Assembly (NCBI RefSeq): GCF_900232995.1
Contig: NZ_OCVX01000003.1
Location: 814,776 to 878,775 of the forward strand
DNA length: 64,000 nucleotides
Direction: 5' to 3'
DNA from: Mycobacterium simulans
GTDB lineage: Bacteria > Actinomycetota > Actinomycetes > Mycobacteriales > Mycobacteriaceae
Part shown: positions 37,763 through 46,677 of the stretch, one piece after another
How positions within the stretch are numbered: the stretch's first letter is position 1
Layout: each line of letters opens with the position of its first letter
Made by a program: the position numbers and the translations under genes
The notes under the pieces: model-generated
Seen by the model: only the letters and a program-made list of their open reading frames with translations
Told to the model about the DNA's origin: nothing
The model's database searches: none

Positions 37763-38749
37763 GTGAGTGTGCTCGCACAGAATTCTGAAGACGAGCTCGG
37801 CGGTGACTTCTCCTCCCATGCTGAGCCGTACCGGCGCGAACTGCTCGCGCACTGCTACCGAATGACCGGGTCGCTGCACGATGCAGAGGACCTGGTGCAG
37901 GAGACCCTGCTGAGGGCCTGGAAGGCCTACGACCGTTTCGAGGGAAAGTCTTCGGTACGGACGTGGCTGCACCGGATCGCCACCAATACCTGCCTGAGCG
38001 CGTTGGAGGGTCGACAGCGCCGGCCGTTGCCGACGGGTCTGGGCGCGCCCAGCTCGGACCCGACCGGAGAGCTGGTAGAACGCGCCGAGGTGCCCTGGCT
38101 GGAGCCCCTGCCGGACGTAGCGGATGATCCCACAGATCCCCAAACGATCGTCGGCTCCAGGGAATCAGTGCGATTGGCGTTTGTGGCCGCGCTGCAGCAC
38201 CTGTCACCTCGGCAGCGGGCGGTGCTCTTGCTGCGCGACGTGCTGCAGTGGAAGGCCGCCGAGGTGGCCGATGCGATCGGTGCGACCACGATCGCCGTCA
38301 ATAGCCTGCTGCAGCGGGCCCGATCCCAACTGGAATCCGTCCGGCCCAGCAGCGAAGATCGGCTAACTGCCCCGGAGTCACCCGAGGCGCAGGATCTGCT
38401 GGCCCGCTACATCTCGGCGTTCGAGACCTATGACATCGACCGGCTGGTGGAGCTATTCACCGCCGAGGCGATCTGGGAAATGCCGCCGTACACGGGCTGG
38501 TATCAAGGCGCGCAGAACATCGTCACCCTTATTCGCCAGCAGTGCCCTGCCGAAACTACCGGCGACATGCGCATGGTCCCGTTGGTCGCCAACGGCCAGC
38601 CCGCCGCCGCCATGTATATGCGCACCGGAGATGCGCATTTGCCCTTTCAGCTGCACGTGCTGGACATGAGCGCCGACCGGGTGTCGCATGTGGTGGCATT
38701 TCTAGACGACACATTGTTCCCGAAATTCGGTCTGCCCGAACGCCTTTGA
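37763..38749 (+). CDS. sigG: ECF sigma factor SigG
   Basis: 328 aa, GTG start. Region 2: HAEPYRRELLAHCYRMTGSL, EDLVQETLLRAWKAYDRFEG and SVRTWLHRIATNTCLSALEG. Region 4: LSPRQRAVLLLRDVLQWKAA and EVADAIGATTIAVNSLLQRA. The C-terminal 130 residues form a SnoaL-like domain (YISAFETYDIDRLVELFTAE) as in ECF41/SigJ-type factors, where it controls activity instead of a separate anti-sigma factor. M. tuberculosis SigG is annotated longer (370 aa as I recall), so the start is uncertain; it is linked to the DNA-damage response there. Confidence 0.92.
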   Translation: MSVLAQNSEDELGGDFSSHAEPYRRELLAHCYRMTGSLHDAEDLVQETLLRAWKAYDRFEGKSSVRTWLHRIATNTCLSALEGRQRRPLPTGLGAPSSDPTGELVERAEVPWLEPLPDVADDPTDPQTIVGSRESVRLAFVAALQHLSPRQRAVLLLRDVLQWKAAEVADAIGATTIAVNSLLQRARSQLESVRPSSEDRLTAPESPEAQDLLARYISAFETYDIDRLVELFTAEAIWEMPPYTGWYQGAQNIVTLIRQQCPAETTGDMRMVPLVANGQPAAAMYMRTGDAHLPFQLHVLDMSADRVSHVVAFLDDTLFPKFGLPERL

Positions 38750-38764
38750 CCGCTGAACGTGAGC

Positions 38765-39673
38765 TTATGCCACGTTTTCGCGCAGAAAGCGTGAATCAAG
38801 CCCACACTCGCCAAGCCACGAACAACCCGCGGCACGCAGCGCGGCACAAGTGCGCGCGACTACGACACCGGGCCGATGCCGCAACAGGTCGCTGCTGACC
38901 CGGACGATCTGCCAACCGAGTGCGCTCACCTCCGCGGAGCGGTCGATGTCAGCCGTGCGTTGGGCGGGATCGGTCCAGTGTTGTGCACCGTCGAACTCCA
39001 CACCTACCTTGCATTCTTCGTAGCCCATATCCAGCCGGGCGAACGGAATACCGAACCTGTCGCGGATCACGATCTGCGTCTGCGGTTTAGGTAGGCCGGC
39101 GCGCACCAGGAGCAGCCGGGTCCGGGTTTCCTGCGGCGATTCAGCACCCCTGTCCATCAGATCCAGCACCTGCCGCAACTGGACAATGCCCCGCGATCCA
39201 CGATGCCGGTCCGCGACGGCCTCGATATCTACCGGGTTCAGACGGGTCGCGTTCGCCAGCGCGTCGAGCCGAATGACAGCGGTGTTGAGCCCCTTGCGCC
39301 GGCCCAGGTCGAATGCCGTCCTCGCCGGTGTCGTCACCGGAATGCCCCGGACAACGCCGATCTCGTCGTCGCAGAGCTGCTCGCGGTGGATGACGATTGA
39401 ACCGCTGCACGCCTCAGCTCGATTCAGCTCCGCAGGCAGCCGTGGGTCGATCCAACGTGAACCGTGGAGGGCGGCAGCAGACAACCCCGCAACGGTGGCA
39501 TTCCGGCCCGACCACAGCCACGCGGCGACTGCCCGGGTCACTGGCGTGGGGGATTGACCTTTGGGCAGGTAGATATTGCGATAGACCATCTCGTGCCGGC
39601 TGCGCAACGTCCGTCTGGTCACCAGCCCCGCTGACAGCGCCTCGGTGCCGACGAACGGCCAATCCTGCCCCAT
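38765..39673 (-). CDS. DUF559-type putative nuclease
   Basis: 302 aa starting at MGQDWPFVGTEALSAGLVTR; longer starts run into the divergent pirin gene. The C-terminus at about residues 210-235 has the VSR/DUF559 core RLDMGYEECKVGVEFDGAQH, an arrangement of acidic and Lys residues expected of a PD-(D/E)xK nuclease. The N-terminal half is the recurring mycobacterial partner domain (HEMVYRNIYLPKGQSPTPVT). This type is common as dispersed paralogues in M. tuberculosis, but I do not recall one between sigG and the pirin gene. Function unknown. Confidence 0.85.
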   Translation of the reverse strand: MGQDWPFVGTEALSAGLVTRRTLRSRHEMVYRNIYLPKGQSPTPVTRAVAAWLWSGRNATVAGLSAAALHGSRWIDPRLPAELNRAEACSGSIVIHREQLCDDEIGVVRGIPVTTPARTAFDLGRRKGLNTAVIRLDALANATRLNPVDIEAVADRHRGSRGIVQLRQVLDLMDRGAESPQETRTRLLLVRAGLPKPQTQIVIRDRFGIPFARLDMGYEECKVGVEFDGAQHWTDPAQRTADIDRSAEVSALGWQIVRVSSDLLRHRPGVVVARTCAALRAAGCSWLGECGLDSRFLRENVA

Positions 39674-39787
39674 GGCGCACAGGCTTTCAGCGTCGACCGA
39701 CAGCAGCTGCCGAATGTGGGCTTCTGCCACGCCTTCTGTGGATAAACGTGCCTCAACCCCACAATCGGCAACGACTAGCCTGAACTC

Positions 39788-40510
39788 ATGCCGGCCACGG
39801 TAGAGATCAGGCGCGCGGCCGACCGGGCCGTCACAACCACATCCTGGCTGAATTCCCGGCATTCATTCTCATTCGGCGACCACTATGATCCGGCCAACAC
39901 CCACTACGGGTTGCTCCTGGTCAACAACGACGACGTCGTGGCACCGGCGGCAGGATTTGATACCCACCCGCATCGTGACATGGAGATCGTGACCTGGGTG
40001 CTCAGTGGCGCACTGGCACACCACGATTCCGCGGGCAATCACGGAGTGATCCATCCCGGGCTGGCCCAACGCATGTCGGCCGGCAGCGGAATTCTGCATT
40101 CGGAACAGAACGACTCTGCCACGGAGCCAGTGCATTTCGTGCAGATGTGGGTGATCCCCGACGAGACCGGCATCTCCCCGAGCTACCAACAACACGAGAT
40201 CGACGATGAGCTGCTGAGCGGCCTAGTGACCATCGCGTCGGGCATCACCGGACACGACGCAGCCATTACCCTGCATAACCGTAATGCCGCACTACACGGC
40301 GCACGGCTAGAGCCGGGCGGCGCCGTCAACCTGCCCACCGCGCCCTACCTGCACCTGTTCGTCGCACGTGGTCGGCTCACCCTGGAGGGCGTCGACACCG
40401 TTAACGAGGGAGATGCGGTGCGGTTCACCGACGCCGACGGCCGGCGGCTGACGGCAGACGAGCCGTCGGAAGTGCTGATCTGGGAGATGCACAGCAAGCT
40501 GGGCGGTTAA
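39788..40510 (+). CDS. Pirin-family protein (Rv0181c-like)
   Basis: 240 aa, bicupin. The N-terminal cupin carries the metal-binding His residues in GFDTHPHRDMEIVTWVLSGA and HHDSAGNHGVIHPGLAQRMS, and an ExE-type site in LHSEQNDSATEPVHFVQMWV. Pirins include quercetinase-like dioxygenases and regulators. No signal peptide. Metal ligands are complete, so the fold is probably active. Confidence 0.9.
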   Translation: MPATVEIRRAADRAVTTTSWLNSRHSFSFGDHYDPANTHYGLLLVNNDDVVAPAAGFDTHPHRDMEIVTWVLSGALAHHDSAGNHGVIHPGLAQRMSAGSGILHSEQNDSATEPVHFVQMWVIPDETGISPSYQQHEIDDELLSGLVTIASGITGHDAAITLHNRNAALHGARLEPGGAVNLPTAPYLHLFVARGRLTLEGVDTVNEGDAVRFTDADGRRLTADEPSEVLIWEMHSKLGG

Positions 40511-40545
40511 GCAACATAGAGTGGCCACGACAGACAGGAGCCAGC

Positions 40546-41928
40546 ATGTCTCAATCGCGGCCGCGCCACGCGGCACCGAACCCCAAGCGGAACATAAAAG
40601 CGCTTCGTACCGTGCGGTTCTGGGCGGCGCCGATCGTCATCACATTGGCCCTGATGTCGGCGCTCGCCGCGCTGTACCTGGGCGGCATCTTGAATCCCAC
40701 GACCAACCTGCGGCACTTCCCCATCGCCGTGGTGAACCAGGACGCCGGGCCCGCGGGCAAGCAGATCGCTGACGGTGTGGTCGCCGGACTAGACAAGAAC
40801 AAGTACGACGTCCGAGTCGTGTCGCGCGACGAAGCCAAGCAGCTGCTCGACCGGGCCCAGGTGTACGCCGAGGCGGTGATACCGCCGACCTTCTCGTCGT
40901 CGCTGCGGGAGTTCGGGGCGAGTGCGCTGACGGCTACCCGCGCCGATCGGCCGACGATCACCGTCTCCACCAACCCGCGCGCAGGAACGCTCGGATCGAG
41001 CATCGCCGGCCAGACCCTGACCCAGGCGTTAGCGGTGGCCAATAACAAAGTGGGCGAAAGGCTTTCGGCGGAAGTCGCGGCGCAGACCGGTGGCGCGCCA
41101 CTGGCCGGAGCGTCGGCGGTAGGGCTTGCCAACCCAATCGATGTCAAGTCAACCGTGTACAACCCGCTGCCCAACGGCACCGGCAACGGACTGTCGGCGT
41201 TCTACTACGCGCTCTTGCTGCTGCTGGCGGGCTTTACCGGGAGCATCGTGGTCAGCACCTTAGTGGATTCGATGTTGGGTTACGTACCAGCCGAATTCGG
41301 CCCCGTCTACCGCTTCGCCGAACAGGTCAACATCTCGCGATTCCGTACGTTGTTGGTCAAGTGGGGAGTGATGGTGGTGCTCGCCCTGCTCACCTCGGGT
41401 GTCTACATGGCAATAGCGCACGGGCTCGGCATGCCCATTCCACTCGGCTGGGAACTGTGGGCCTACGGGGTGTTCGCGATCAGTGCCGTCGGTATCACGT
41501 CCAGTTCGCTGATAGCGGTGCTGGGATCGATGGGACTGTTGGCCAGCATGTTGATCTTCGTGATCCTCGGGTTGCCGTCCGCGGGTGCGACGGTACCGCT
41601 GGAGGCCGTGCCGCCATTCTTTCGCTGGCTGGCCGAATTCGAGCCGATGCACCAGGTATTCGTGGGCGTGCGGTCACTGCTGTACCTCAACGGCCACGCT
41701 GACGCCGGCCTGACGCAGGCGTTGACCATGACCGCCGTCGGCCTGGTCATCGGGCTGTTGCTGGGCGGCATCATCACACACCTGTACGACCGCAAGGGCT
41801 TCCACCGCATTCCGGGCGCGGTCGAGATGGCGATCGCCATGGAACACCAAGCGCAGCACCAAGCGCGCGAAAAGGCGCGCGAGAGCGCCCCCGAACCCGC
41901 AGCCGAAACCTCAAGCGAGCAAACGTAA
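40546..41928 (+). CDS. YhgE/Pip-like membrane protein (Rv0180c-like)
   Basis: 460 aa. One N-terminal TM (ALMSALAALYLGGIL), a soluble domain of about 170 residues (FPIAVVNQDAGPAGKQIADG, the YhgE/Pip signature), then five TM segments at about 215-425, and a polar Glu/Ala-rich tail. YhgE/Pip-type and ABC-2-permease-like proteins have been tied to export. M. tuberculosis has this gene upstream of lprO. Function unknown. Confidence 0.85.
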   Translation: MSQSRPRHAAPNPKRNIKALRTVRFWAAPIVITLALMSALAALYLGGILNPTTNLRHFPIAVVNQDAGPAGKQIADGVVAGLDKNKYDVRVVSRDEAKQLLDRAQVYAEAVIPPTFSSSLREFGASALTATRADRPTITVSTNPRAGTLGSSIAGQTLTQALAVANNKVGERLSAEVAAQTGGAPLAGASAVGLANPIDVKSTVYNPLPNGTGNGLSAFYYALLLLLAGFTGSIVVSTLVDSMLGYVPAEFGPVYRFAEQVNISRFRTLLVKWGVMVVLALLTSGVYMAIAHGLGMPIPLGWELWAYGVFAISAVGITSSSLIAVLGSMGLLASMLIFVILGLPSAGATVPLEAVPPFFRWLAEFEPMHQVFVGVRSLLYLNGHADAGLTQALTMTAVGLVIGLLLGGIITHLYDRKGFHRIPGAVEMAIAMEHQAQHQAREKARESAPEPAAETSSEQT

Positions 41929-42033
41929 TTCCAGCGCGGCCGAACCGTCACGGGGCTGTTACTAAAGTTGACAGTGTTACTGGTGTGGCTAATGGTTTGA
42001 TGGTTGCATCAGATTCGGGCCGAAAGGGCAACC

Positions 42034-43119
42034 GTGCTGTCACGCGTCCTCAAATTGGCGGGTCGGTTGACGGCTGGCTGCGCAGCGCTGGCTGTTTGTG
42101 CCACACTCGCCACGGCCACGGGACGACCGGTCGCACGTGCCGCCGACGGCCGCGAGATGCTCGAGCAGGCGATCGCCACAACCAGGGGCTCCTACCTCGT
42201 CTACAACTTCGGCGCGGGCCATCCCACGCCGCTGCTCAACGGCGCCGGTAGGTGGTACGAGATGAACAACGGCGGCCACCTCATGGTCATCAAGAATGCG
42301 TCGCAACGGCTTCAACCGCACCTACTGGTCGATACCCACCAAGGTGACCAAGCGCGCTGCGAGAACAACCCCGGGGCCCGCACCAGCGAAGGGCTGTGGC
42401 AGGCATCGGAGATCTACCCACCGCTGCAGGCGTGGCTGCGGATGGGGCAACCGACGATCGCGATCAACGCGAACTTCTTCGACGTGCGCCCGCAGAAGGG
42501 TGGCAGCTGGCGCACGACCGGCTGCAGTTCGCCCCTGGGCGCGTTCGTGGACAACACCCATGGCCAGGGCCGGGCCAACCAGGCGGTCACTGGCACCGTC
42601 GCCTATCCCGGCAAGCAAGGTCTTTCGGGTGGGGGTGAGAGCTGGAGTTCGCTTACCACGATGATCATTCCCGTCGGTGGTGCACCATATGTGTTGCGGC
42701 CCAAGGGCAGAGAGGATTACGACGCCGCCACCCCGGTCATCCAGGACCTGCTCAACAAGAACGCGAAGTTCGTCGCGGTGGCCGGGATCGGGCTGTTGTC
42801 CCCGGGCAATACCGGGCAGCTGCATGACGGCGGTCCTAGTGCGGCGCGTACCGCGCTGGCATACGTGAAGCAGCGCGACGAGATGTACATCTTCGAGGGC
42901 GGCAGTTACACGCCGGACAACATTCAGGACCTGTTCCGCGGCCTGGGCAGCGACACGGCGGTTCTGCTGGACGGCGGTGGGTCGTCGGCGATCGTGCTGC
43001 GCCGCGACACCGGCGGCATGTGGGCCGGCGCGGGCTCGCCAAAGGGTTCGTGTGACACCCGACAGGTCCTGTGCGACTCGCATGAACGAGCACTGCCCAG
43101 CTGGCTGGCATTCAACTAG
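42034..43119 (+). CDS. lprO: LprO, lipoprotein with a NAGPA-type phosphodiester glycosidase domain
   Basis: 361 aa. I start at the GTG at 42034, which has GAAAGGG at good spacing; a TTG at 42004 would add 10 residues. Short signal peptide with a possible lipobox, RLTAGC. The rest is a NAGPA-like (PF09992) domain: TIAINANFFD, RTALAYVKQRDEMYIFEGGS and the signature VLLDGGGSSAIVLRR with D313. Family members cleave phosphodiester-linked GlcNAc. Exported, probably anchored in the membrane. Its stop overlaps the stop of the PE gene (CTAG). Confidence 0.85.
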   Translation: MLSRVLKLAGRLTAGCAALAVCATLATATGRPVARAADGREMLEQAIATTRGSYLVYNFGAGHPTPLLNGAGRWYEMNNGGHLMVIKNASQRLQPHLLVDTHQGDQARCENNPGARTSEGLWQASEIYPPLQAWLRMGQPTIAINANFFDVRPQKGGSWRTTGCSSPLGAFVDNTHGQGRANQAVTGTVAYPGKQGLSGGGESWSSLTTMIIPVGGAPYVLRPKGREDYDAATPVIQDLLNKNAKFVAVAGIGLLSPGNTGQLHDGGPSAARTALAYVKQRDEMYIFEGGSYTPDNIQDLFRGLGSDTAVLLDGGGSSAIVLRRDTGGMWAGAGSPKGSCDTRQVLCDSHERALPSWLAFN

Positions 43120-43670
43120 GTTTCAAGGGCCTGGAGAATAGGCAAGAAGAGGAACCTCCAAAAATCCGTTAACGGGAAAGCGTCGGGGAAGAACGCCGAC
43201 AACAATATGTAGAACGGCAAGAATGACAGGGCTATGGGCAGCCAAAAGGGCCAAAAAAAGAAGAGAGCTATTCGGTTGAGCAGAGAATCGATATAGCTAT
43301 TTATTGCAGTGCTCAATTGGTCCCACCAGGGGATACCAGTGCTGGCAGCCGCGGCCGCCGTGGCGGTCTTTGGCTGAAGTAACGACGCGTTGGCGGCTTC
43401 TGCGCTGGCATAGGCGCTCGTACTCGCCGTCAACTGTTGCATGAACTGGCCGTGAAACGCCGCCGCTTTGCCGGCCAGTTTCTGATAGTCGTCCGCGTGC
43501 TGGGAGAACAGCTGCGCGATGCCCGCCGACACCTCGTCGGCAGCGGCGGGCAGCAGGGTGCGAGTCTGGGTTGCCGCCGCCGTGTTCGCCGCGCCAAGCG
43601 CCGAATCGATAGCAGCTAAATCCGTTGCGGCCGCCTCCATCACCTGCGGCGCTGCGACTACATACGACAT
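43116..43670 (-). CDS. PE-family protein with a hydrophobic C-terminal tail
   Basis: 184 aa, ATG with GGGGGAG upstream. N-terminal PE domain ([40 protein letters not shown]) of about 95 residues. The C-terminus is not Gly-rich; it holds IPWWDQLSTAINSYIDSLLN and then an unusually aromatic hydrophobic stretch, IALFFFWPFWLPIALSFLPF, and a second, YILLSAFFPDAFPL. This suggests membrane insertion. PE proteins usually leave the cell through ESX-5 as partners of PPE proteins; no PPE partner lies nearby. Not at this site in M. tuberculosis as far as I recall. Confidence 0.85.
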   Translation of the reverse strand: MSYVVAAPQVMEAAATDLAAIDSALGAANTAAATQTRTLLPAAADEVSAGIAQLFSQHADDYQKLAGKAAAFHGQFMQQLTASTSAYASAEAANASLLQPKTATAAAAASTGIPWWDQLSTAINSYIDSLLNRIALFFFWPFWLPIALSFLPFYILLSAFFPDAFPLTDFWRFLFLPILQALET

Positions 43671-43750
43671 GTCTGTCTCCCCCAGGTTCGGTACCGCCCG
43701 GTCGATATTTCGGTGTAGAAGATCATTTTGTCCTATGGTGCGTTGCAGCC

Positions 43751-44449
43751 TCAACTAGTAAAAGCCTCAGGCGTTTTGCGATCGGCCGGTCCGAACCGGA
43801 AGATCACCAGGCTCACCGCGATCACCGCGGCGGCCAGCGTAAGAACCGGTGCCACGGTCACCCTCGACAGGGTCGCGCCCAATATGGCGCCGCCGCACAT
43901 CGACGCAACGACGCTGTAGCGCAAGCCTTCACGACGGCCACCGCCGCCGGCAAGTCGGCTGTCCGCTCCGAGGGAGACGATCGTTGATGTCAGCACTGTG
44001 GTGCTGAGTTCCTGAATGCCGAATTCGCGCGCGCTGGCGTTCTGCATACCGAACGTCGCCGCGAGCCCACCCAGCAGAAAGAGCTTGGTGTTGTCGTGGT
44101 AATGCAGAACCCCCGCGCCGGCCAGAATCGACAGCACCAATAGGTTGCAAACCTCGATGCCGAGCACGGTGGTGATCCACCGCCGGGGGTTATGGCTGAG
44201 CGTTCGCAACAGCCGGCCACCAATGACCGCGCCGATCACAAATCCGGCAAAGGCCACGATGCCGGCGGTCAGATCGACATTGGATTTCACGAACCAGAAT
44301 CCGAGAAAGATCACGTTTCCCGTCATGTTGGCGACGAAGACATGCCCCAGCACCAAAACGCTGATCGCGTCGGCCAATCCGGTGGCGAAGGTCAGCAGCA
44401 ATAGCGCGGCAATCGTCAGGCGGTGGAATACCGGCGAGCTTATGGCCAT
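43751..44449 (-). CDS. DUF1275 (YoaK-like) membrane protein
   Basis: 232 aa, six TM segments. The N-terminus LTFATGLADAISVLVLGHVF and VANMTGNVIFLGF is the DUF1275 signature. Function unknown across the family. It starts only 22 bp after the end of mam1D on the same strand, so it may be read from the mce1 operon. Not at this site in M. tuberculosis as far as I recall. Confidence 0.9.
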   Translation of the reverse strand: MAISSPVFHRLTIAALLLLTFATGLADAISVLVLGHVFVANMTGNVIFLGFWFVKSNVDLTAGIVAFAGFVIGAVIGGRLLRTLSHNPRRWITTVLGIEVCNLLVLSILAGAGVLHYHDNTKLFLLGGLAATFGMQNASAREFGIQELSTTVLTSTIVSLGADSRLAGGGGRREGLRYSVVASMCGGAILGATLSRVTVAPVLTLAAAVIAVSLVIFRFGPADRKTPEAFTS

Positions 44450-44471
44450 GGCTTGATCTGGGCCCGGGCCG

Positions 44472-45182
44472 CTATAGGCGGGGAGTCACATCCAGCGAGG
44501 TGATGGTCGTCATCCTGGTCACCATCCAGCGAGCATGATCACGCTTCATGATCAGCCGGTAGGACAGGTACTTCATTGCTGGAATGTTCTTGGTCAGCGG
44601 GCTGGTGGTGGTGGTATTCGTGTAGACGATGGCGACGGCATTTGGGCCGTCCAGCGATTCGACCGCGACGCCGGTGACCTCGGTGCTGTTGGTTATTTTG
44701 GCCTGTTTGTTGGGAGCCACAATCGCGTCGACGAACTTGCGGTACTGGGCGCCGAAGTCGCCGCTGAGGTAGGTCGCCGCGCGGTCGGCGAGGCTATCCA
44801 TGTTCTCTGGCGTGTAGGTCCATAAGGTGGTGATCGCGTTGGCTGCGGTCCGTGCCACGTTGAGCTTGATTGCGACGGTGGCGCGATCGGCCAGGTATGG
44901 CTGCACGGTCGCGCCCGCGAACGCCGCGGAACCGATGAACAATGCGGCGATCACCGCGACCACCACGGCGAGCCGCCTGCCGGTCGATTTCTTCTTCGGG
45001 GCGCCGCCCTCGGCCGCCGTGTCAGCTTCGGTATCAGACGGTTCGGCGTCTGTTTCTTCTTCTGCTACATCAGCTTTCGTGGTGTCGTCGGCCACATCAG
45101 CTTTAGCAGCGGCGTCTTCGCAGGATTGATCATCCCGCGCCTCGTCGGTCAGATCACCTGTAGCAGGTTGCTGATCTTCCAC
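44472..45182 (-). CDS. mam1D: Mam1D, Mce-associated membrane protein
   Basis: 236 aa, GTG start. The N-terminal 75 residues are acidic (about one fifth Asp/Glu, e.g. DVADDTTKADVAEEETDAEP), followed by one TM (LAVVVAVIAALFIGSAAFAG) and a Mam domain with VTGVAVESLDGPNAVAIVYT. The start overlaps the mam1C gene by 34 nt. Last of four Mam genes at the end of the mce1 operon (Rv0178-like). Mam proteins sit on the inner membrane and stabilise Mce transporters. Confidence 0.92.
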   Translation of the reverse strand: MEDQQPATGDLTDEARDDQSCEDAAAKADVADDTTKADVAEEETDAEPSDTEADTAAEGGAPKKKSTGRRLAVVVAVIAALFIGSAAFAGATVQPYLADRATVAIKLNVARTAANAITTLWTYTPENMDSLADRAATYLSGDFGAQYRKFVDAIVAPNKQAKITNSTEVTGVAVESLDGPNAVAIVYTNTTTTSPLTKNIPAMKYLSYRLIMKRDHARWMVTRMTTITSLDVTPRL

Positions 45183-45700
45183 TGATTCCCTTCCTGCCTA
45201 GCCGTCGCCGTCCAACGATTGGTGCTTTCGAACACCTGCTTTTCGTCTGGCGACTTGGAGGTCACTTGCGTAGCGACTAACACATTGGCGCTGCCGTCGT
45301 CGTTCCACCGTTCCACGCCGGCGTCGAGGACCGTGCCAGTGGCTGGCTCTGCTCGAGCCACCTGGAGCAGGATCTCATTCTCCTTCTCCTGGTACTGCTT
45401 GGCGAAGTCGCCGGTCGCTTGCGCCAAGACCCGGGCCACATAGTCGTTGGCATGATACGGATCGATACTCGTAAAGCCTGCCATGAACCATTTCACGTAG
45501 TTGACCACCTCGCGGTCCTTCGCGGCGGCCCGCCGGTCGGATTCATGGGCGATCAGCATCAGGGTGGATACCGTTACCGCCGCCGCCATGACCACGGCGG
45601 CGATGGTGGCCGCGAGCCTCAACCCGGTAGACCGCGGCGGTAGCGGGTGCGCGACGAGCAGTTGCCCCTCGCCGGGCCGAAACTTACGTCGAGGACTCAT
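45149..45700 (-). CDS. mam1C: Mam1C, Mce-associated membrane protein
   Basis: 183 aa from the ATG at 45700, which has GGGGA upstream; a TTG two codons upstream (45706) would overlap the mam1B stop as TTGA. N-terminal basic region, one TM (LAATIAAVVMAAAVTVSTLM), then a Mam domain (YHANDYVARVLAQATGDFAK). Rv0177-like. Its stop lies within mam1D. Confidence 0.9.
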   Translation of the reverse strand: MSPRRKFRPGEGQLLVAHPLPPRSTGLRLAATIAAVVMAAAVTVSTLMLIAHESDRRAAAKDREVVNYVKWFMAGFTSIDPYHANDYVARVLAQATGDFAKQYQEKENEILLQVARAEPATGTVLDAGVERWNDDGSANVLVATQVTSKSPDEKQVFESTNRWTATARQEGNQWKISNLLQVI

Positions 45701-45702
45701 TT

Positions 45703-46677
45703 TCAATCCCCGGGCGGTTTCGGTTTGGTCAGCACGGTCAGGTCGTCAACGCGCCACTGGTCGTGCCGGTCTTTCGCAAAGCTCACCCGGACGGTTGCGC
45801 TGATGTACCGCTGGTCCGGCGGTACCCCCCGACGGCCCTGCATGAACAACAGCATCGTGGCGCGATCCGGAGTCGCCGACTGTACCGAGCTGCCGGTCAC
45901 CCAATACTCGTTGATGACCGGGTGGCCTTTCTCCACGGCCTCCTGCTGCGCGGCCAGCTGTCCGCGATATTTGTTGGTGGTCAGCGACTGAGCGCGGACG
46001 AAGTCCTCGCGCAATGTCTTCGGGTCGTACGTCAGCATCTCGGCGACCATTTTCGGCCCTTGTGTGGAAATCTCTGCCCGAGTTTGGTCGGTCGCCCGGT
46101 CGGGCGCATACACCAGGGTGTAGCTCACGCCGGCACCGTCCAGACACAACACCGCCGCTGTCAGCAGGGCCGCCGCGGTCCAGCGCCGTACCTTGAGTGG
46201 CTGCTCGTGACGTTCGACGCGTCGTACCTCGGTGCGCAACAGCATGTCGGCGAAAGTGCGTCGCCGAGAGTCCCACAGCGGCCATAGCCAACCCACTAGT
46301 ACCGGTGCGGTGTCGAGCAGGTGGGCTAGATCTCGCAGCAGCAACCCCCATGCTCCCGGCGCTGGCCCATCGCTGCGTTTCACCGCGATCCCATACAGGG
46401 CGCGTCCCAAGCTCCATCCGGTGATGGTCGGCAACAGCAACCTGTTGACCAACAGCAGCAGGATGACGGCCCCGAGGACGGACATGGCTACCCACCACCA
46501 CGCGCTGCGTGGCGGGAGGGTCAACGAGACCACTGCCATCGTCGCCACCACGGCCATACCGGGCGCCACGTCAACGACAAATGCACGGGCGCGCAAATTC
46601 CATGGCGCCAAGTCGTTCTGGGGTAGGTCTTGAATGGCCGCAGTGGTGGTCTGGGTCTTTTCGACCACCACCGTCAC
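45703..46677 (-). CDS. mam1B: Mam1B, RDD/Mam two-domain membrane protein
   Basis: 324 aa, GTG start overlapping the mam1A stop (GTGA). The N-terminal 150 residues have RDD-family TMs with RARAFVVDVAPGMAVVATMA and GWSLGRALYGIAVKRSDG. A further TM (AALLTAAVLCLDGAGVSYTL) leads into a Mam domain (LREDFVRAQSLTTNKYRGQL). The fusion of RDD and Mam domains is the layout I recall for Rv0176. Role in the Mce1 complex inferred from operon. Confidence 0.9.
   Translation of the reverse strand: MTVVVEKTQTTTAAIQDLPQNDLAPWNLRARAFVVDVAPGMAVVATMAVVSLTLPPRSAWWWVAMSVLGAVILLLLVNRLLLPTITGWSLGRALYGIAVKRSDGPAPGAWGLLLRDLAHLLDTAPVLVGWLWPLWDSRRRTFADMLLRTEVRRVERHEQPLKVRRWTAAALLTAAVLCLDGAGVSYTLVYAPDRATDQTRAEISTQGPKMVAEMLTYDPKTLREDFVRAQSLTTNKYRGQLAAQQEAVEKGHPVINEYWVTGSSVQSATPDRATMLLFMQGRRGVPPDQRYISATVRVSFAKDRHDQWRVDDLTVLTKPKPPGD

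Noticed and set aside
39674..39862. A longer N-terminus for the DUF559 gene
   Set aside because: It would overlap the pirin gene on the opposite strand and reads like non-coding sequence. Family members start with a conserved xxWPFxGxEAL motif.
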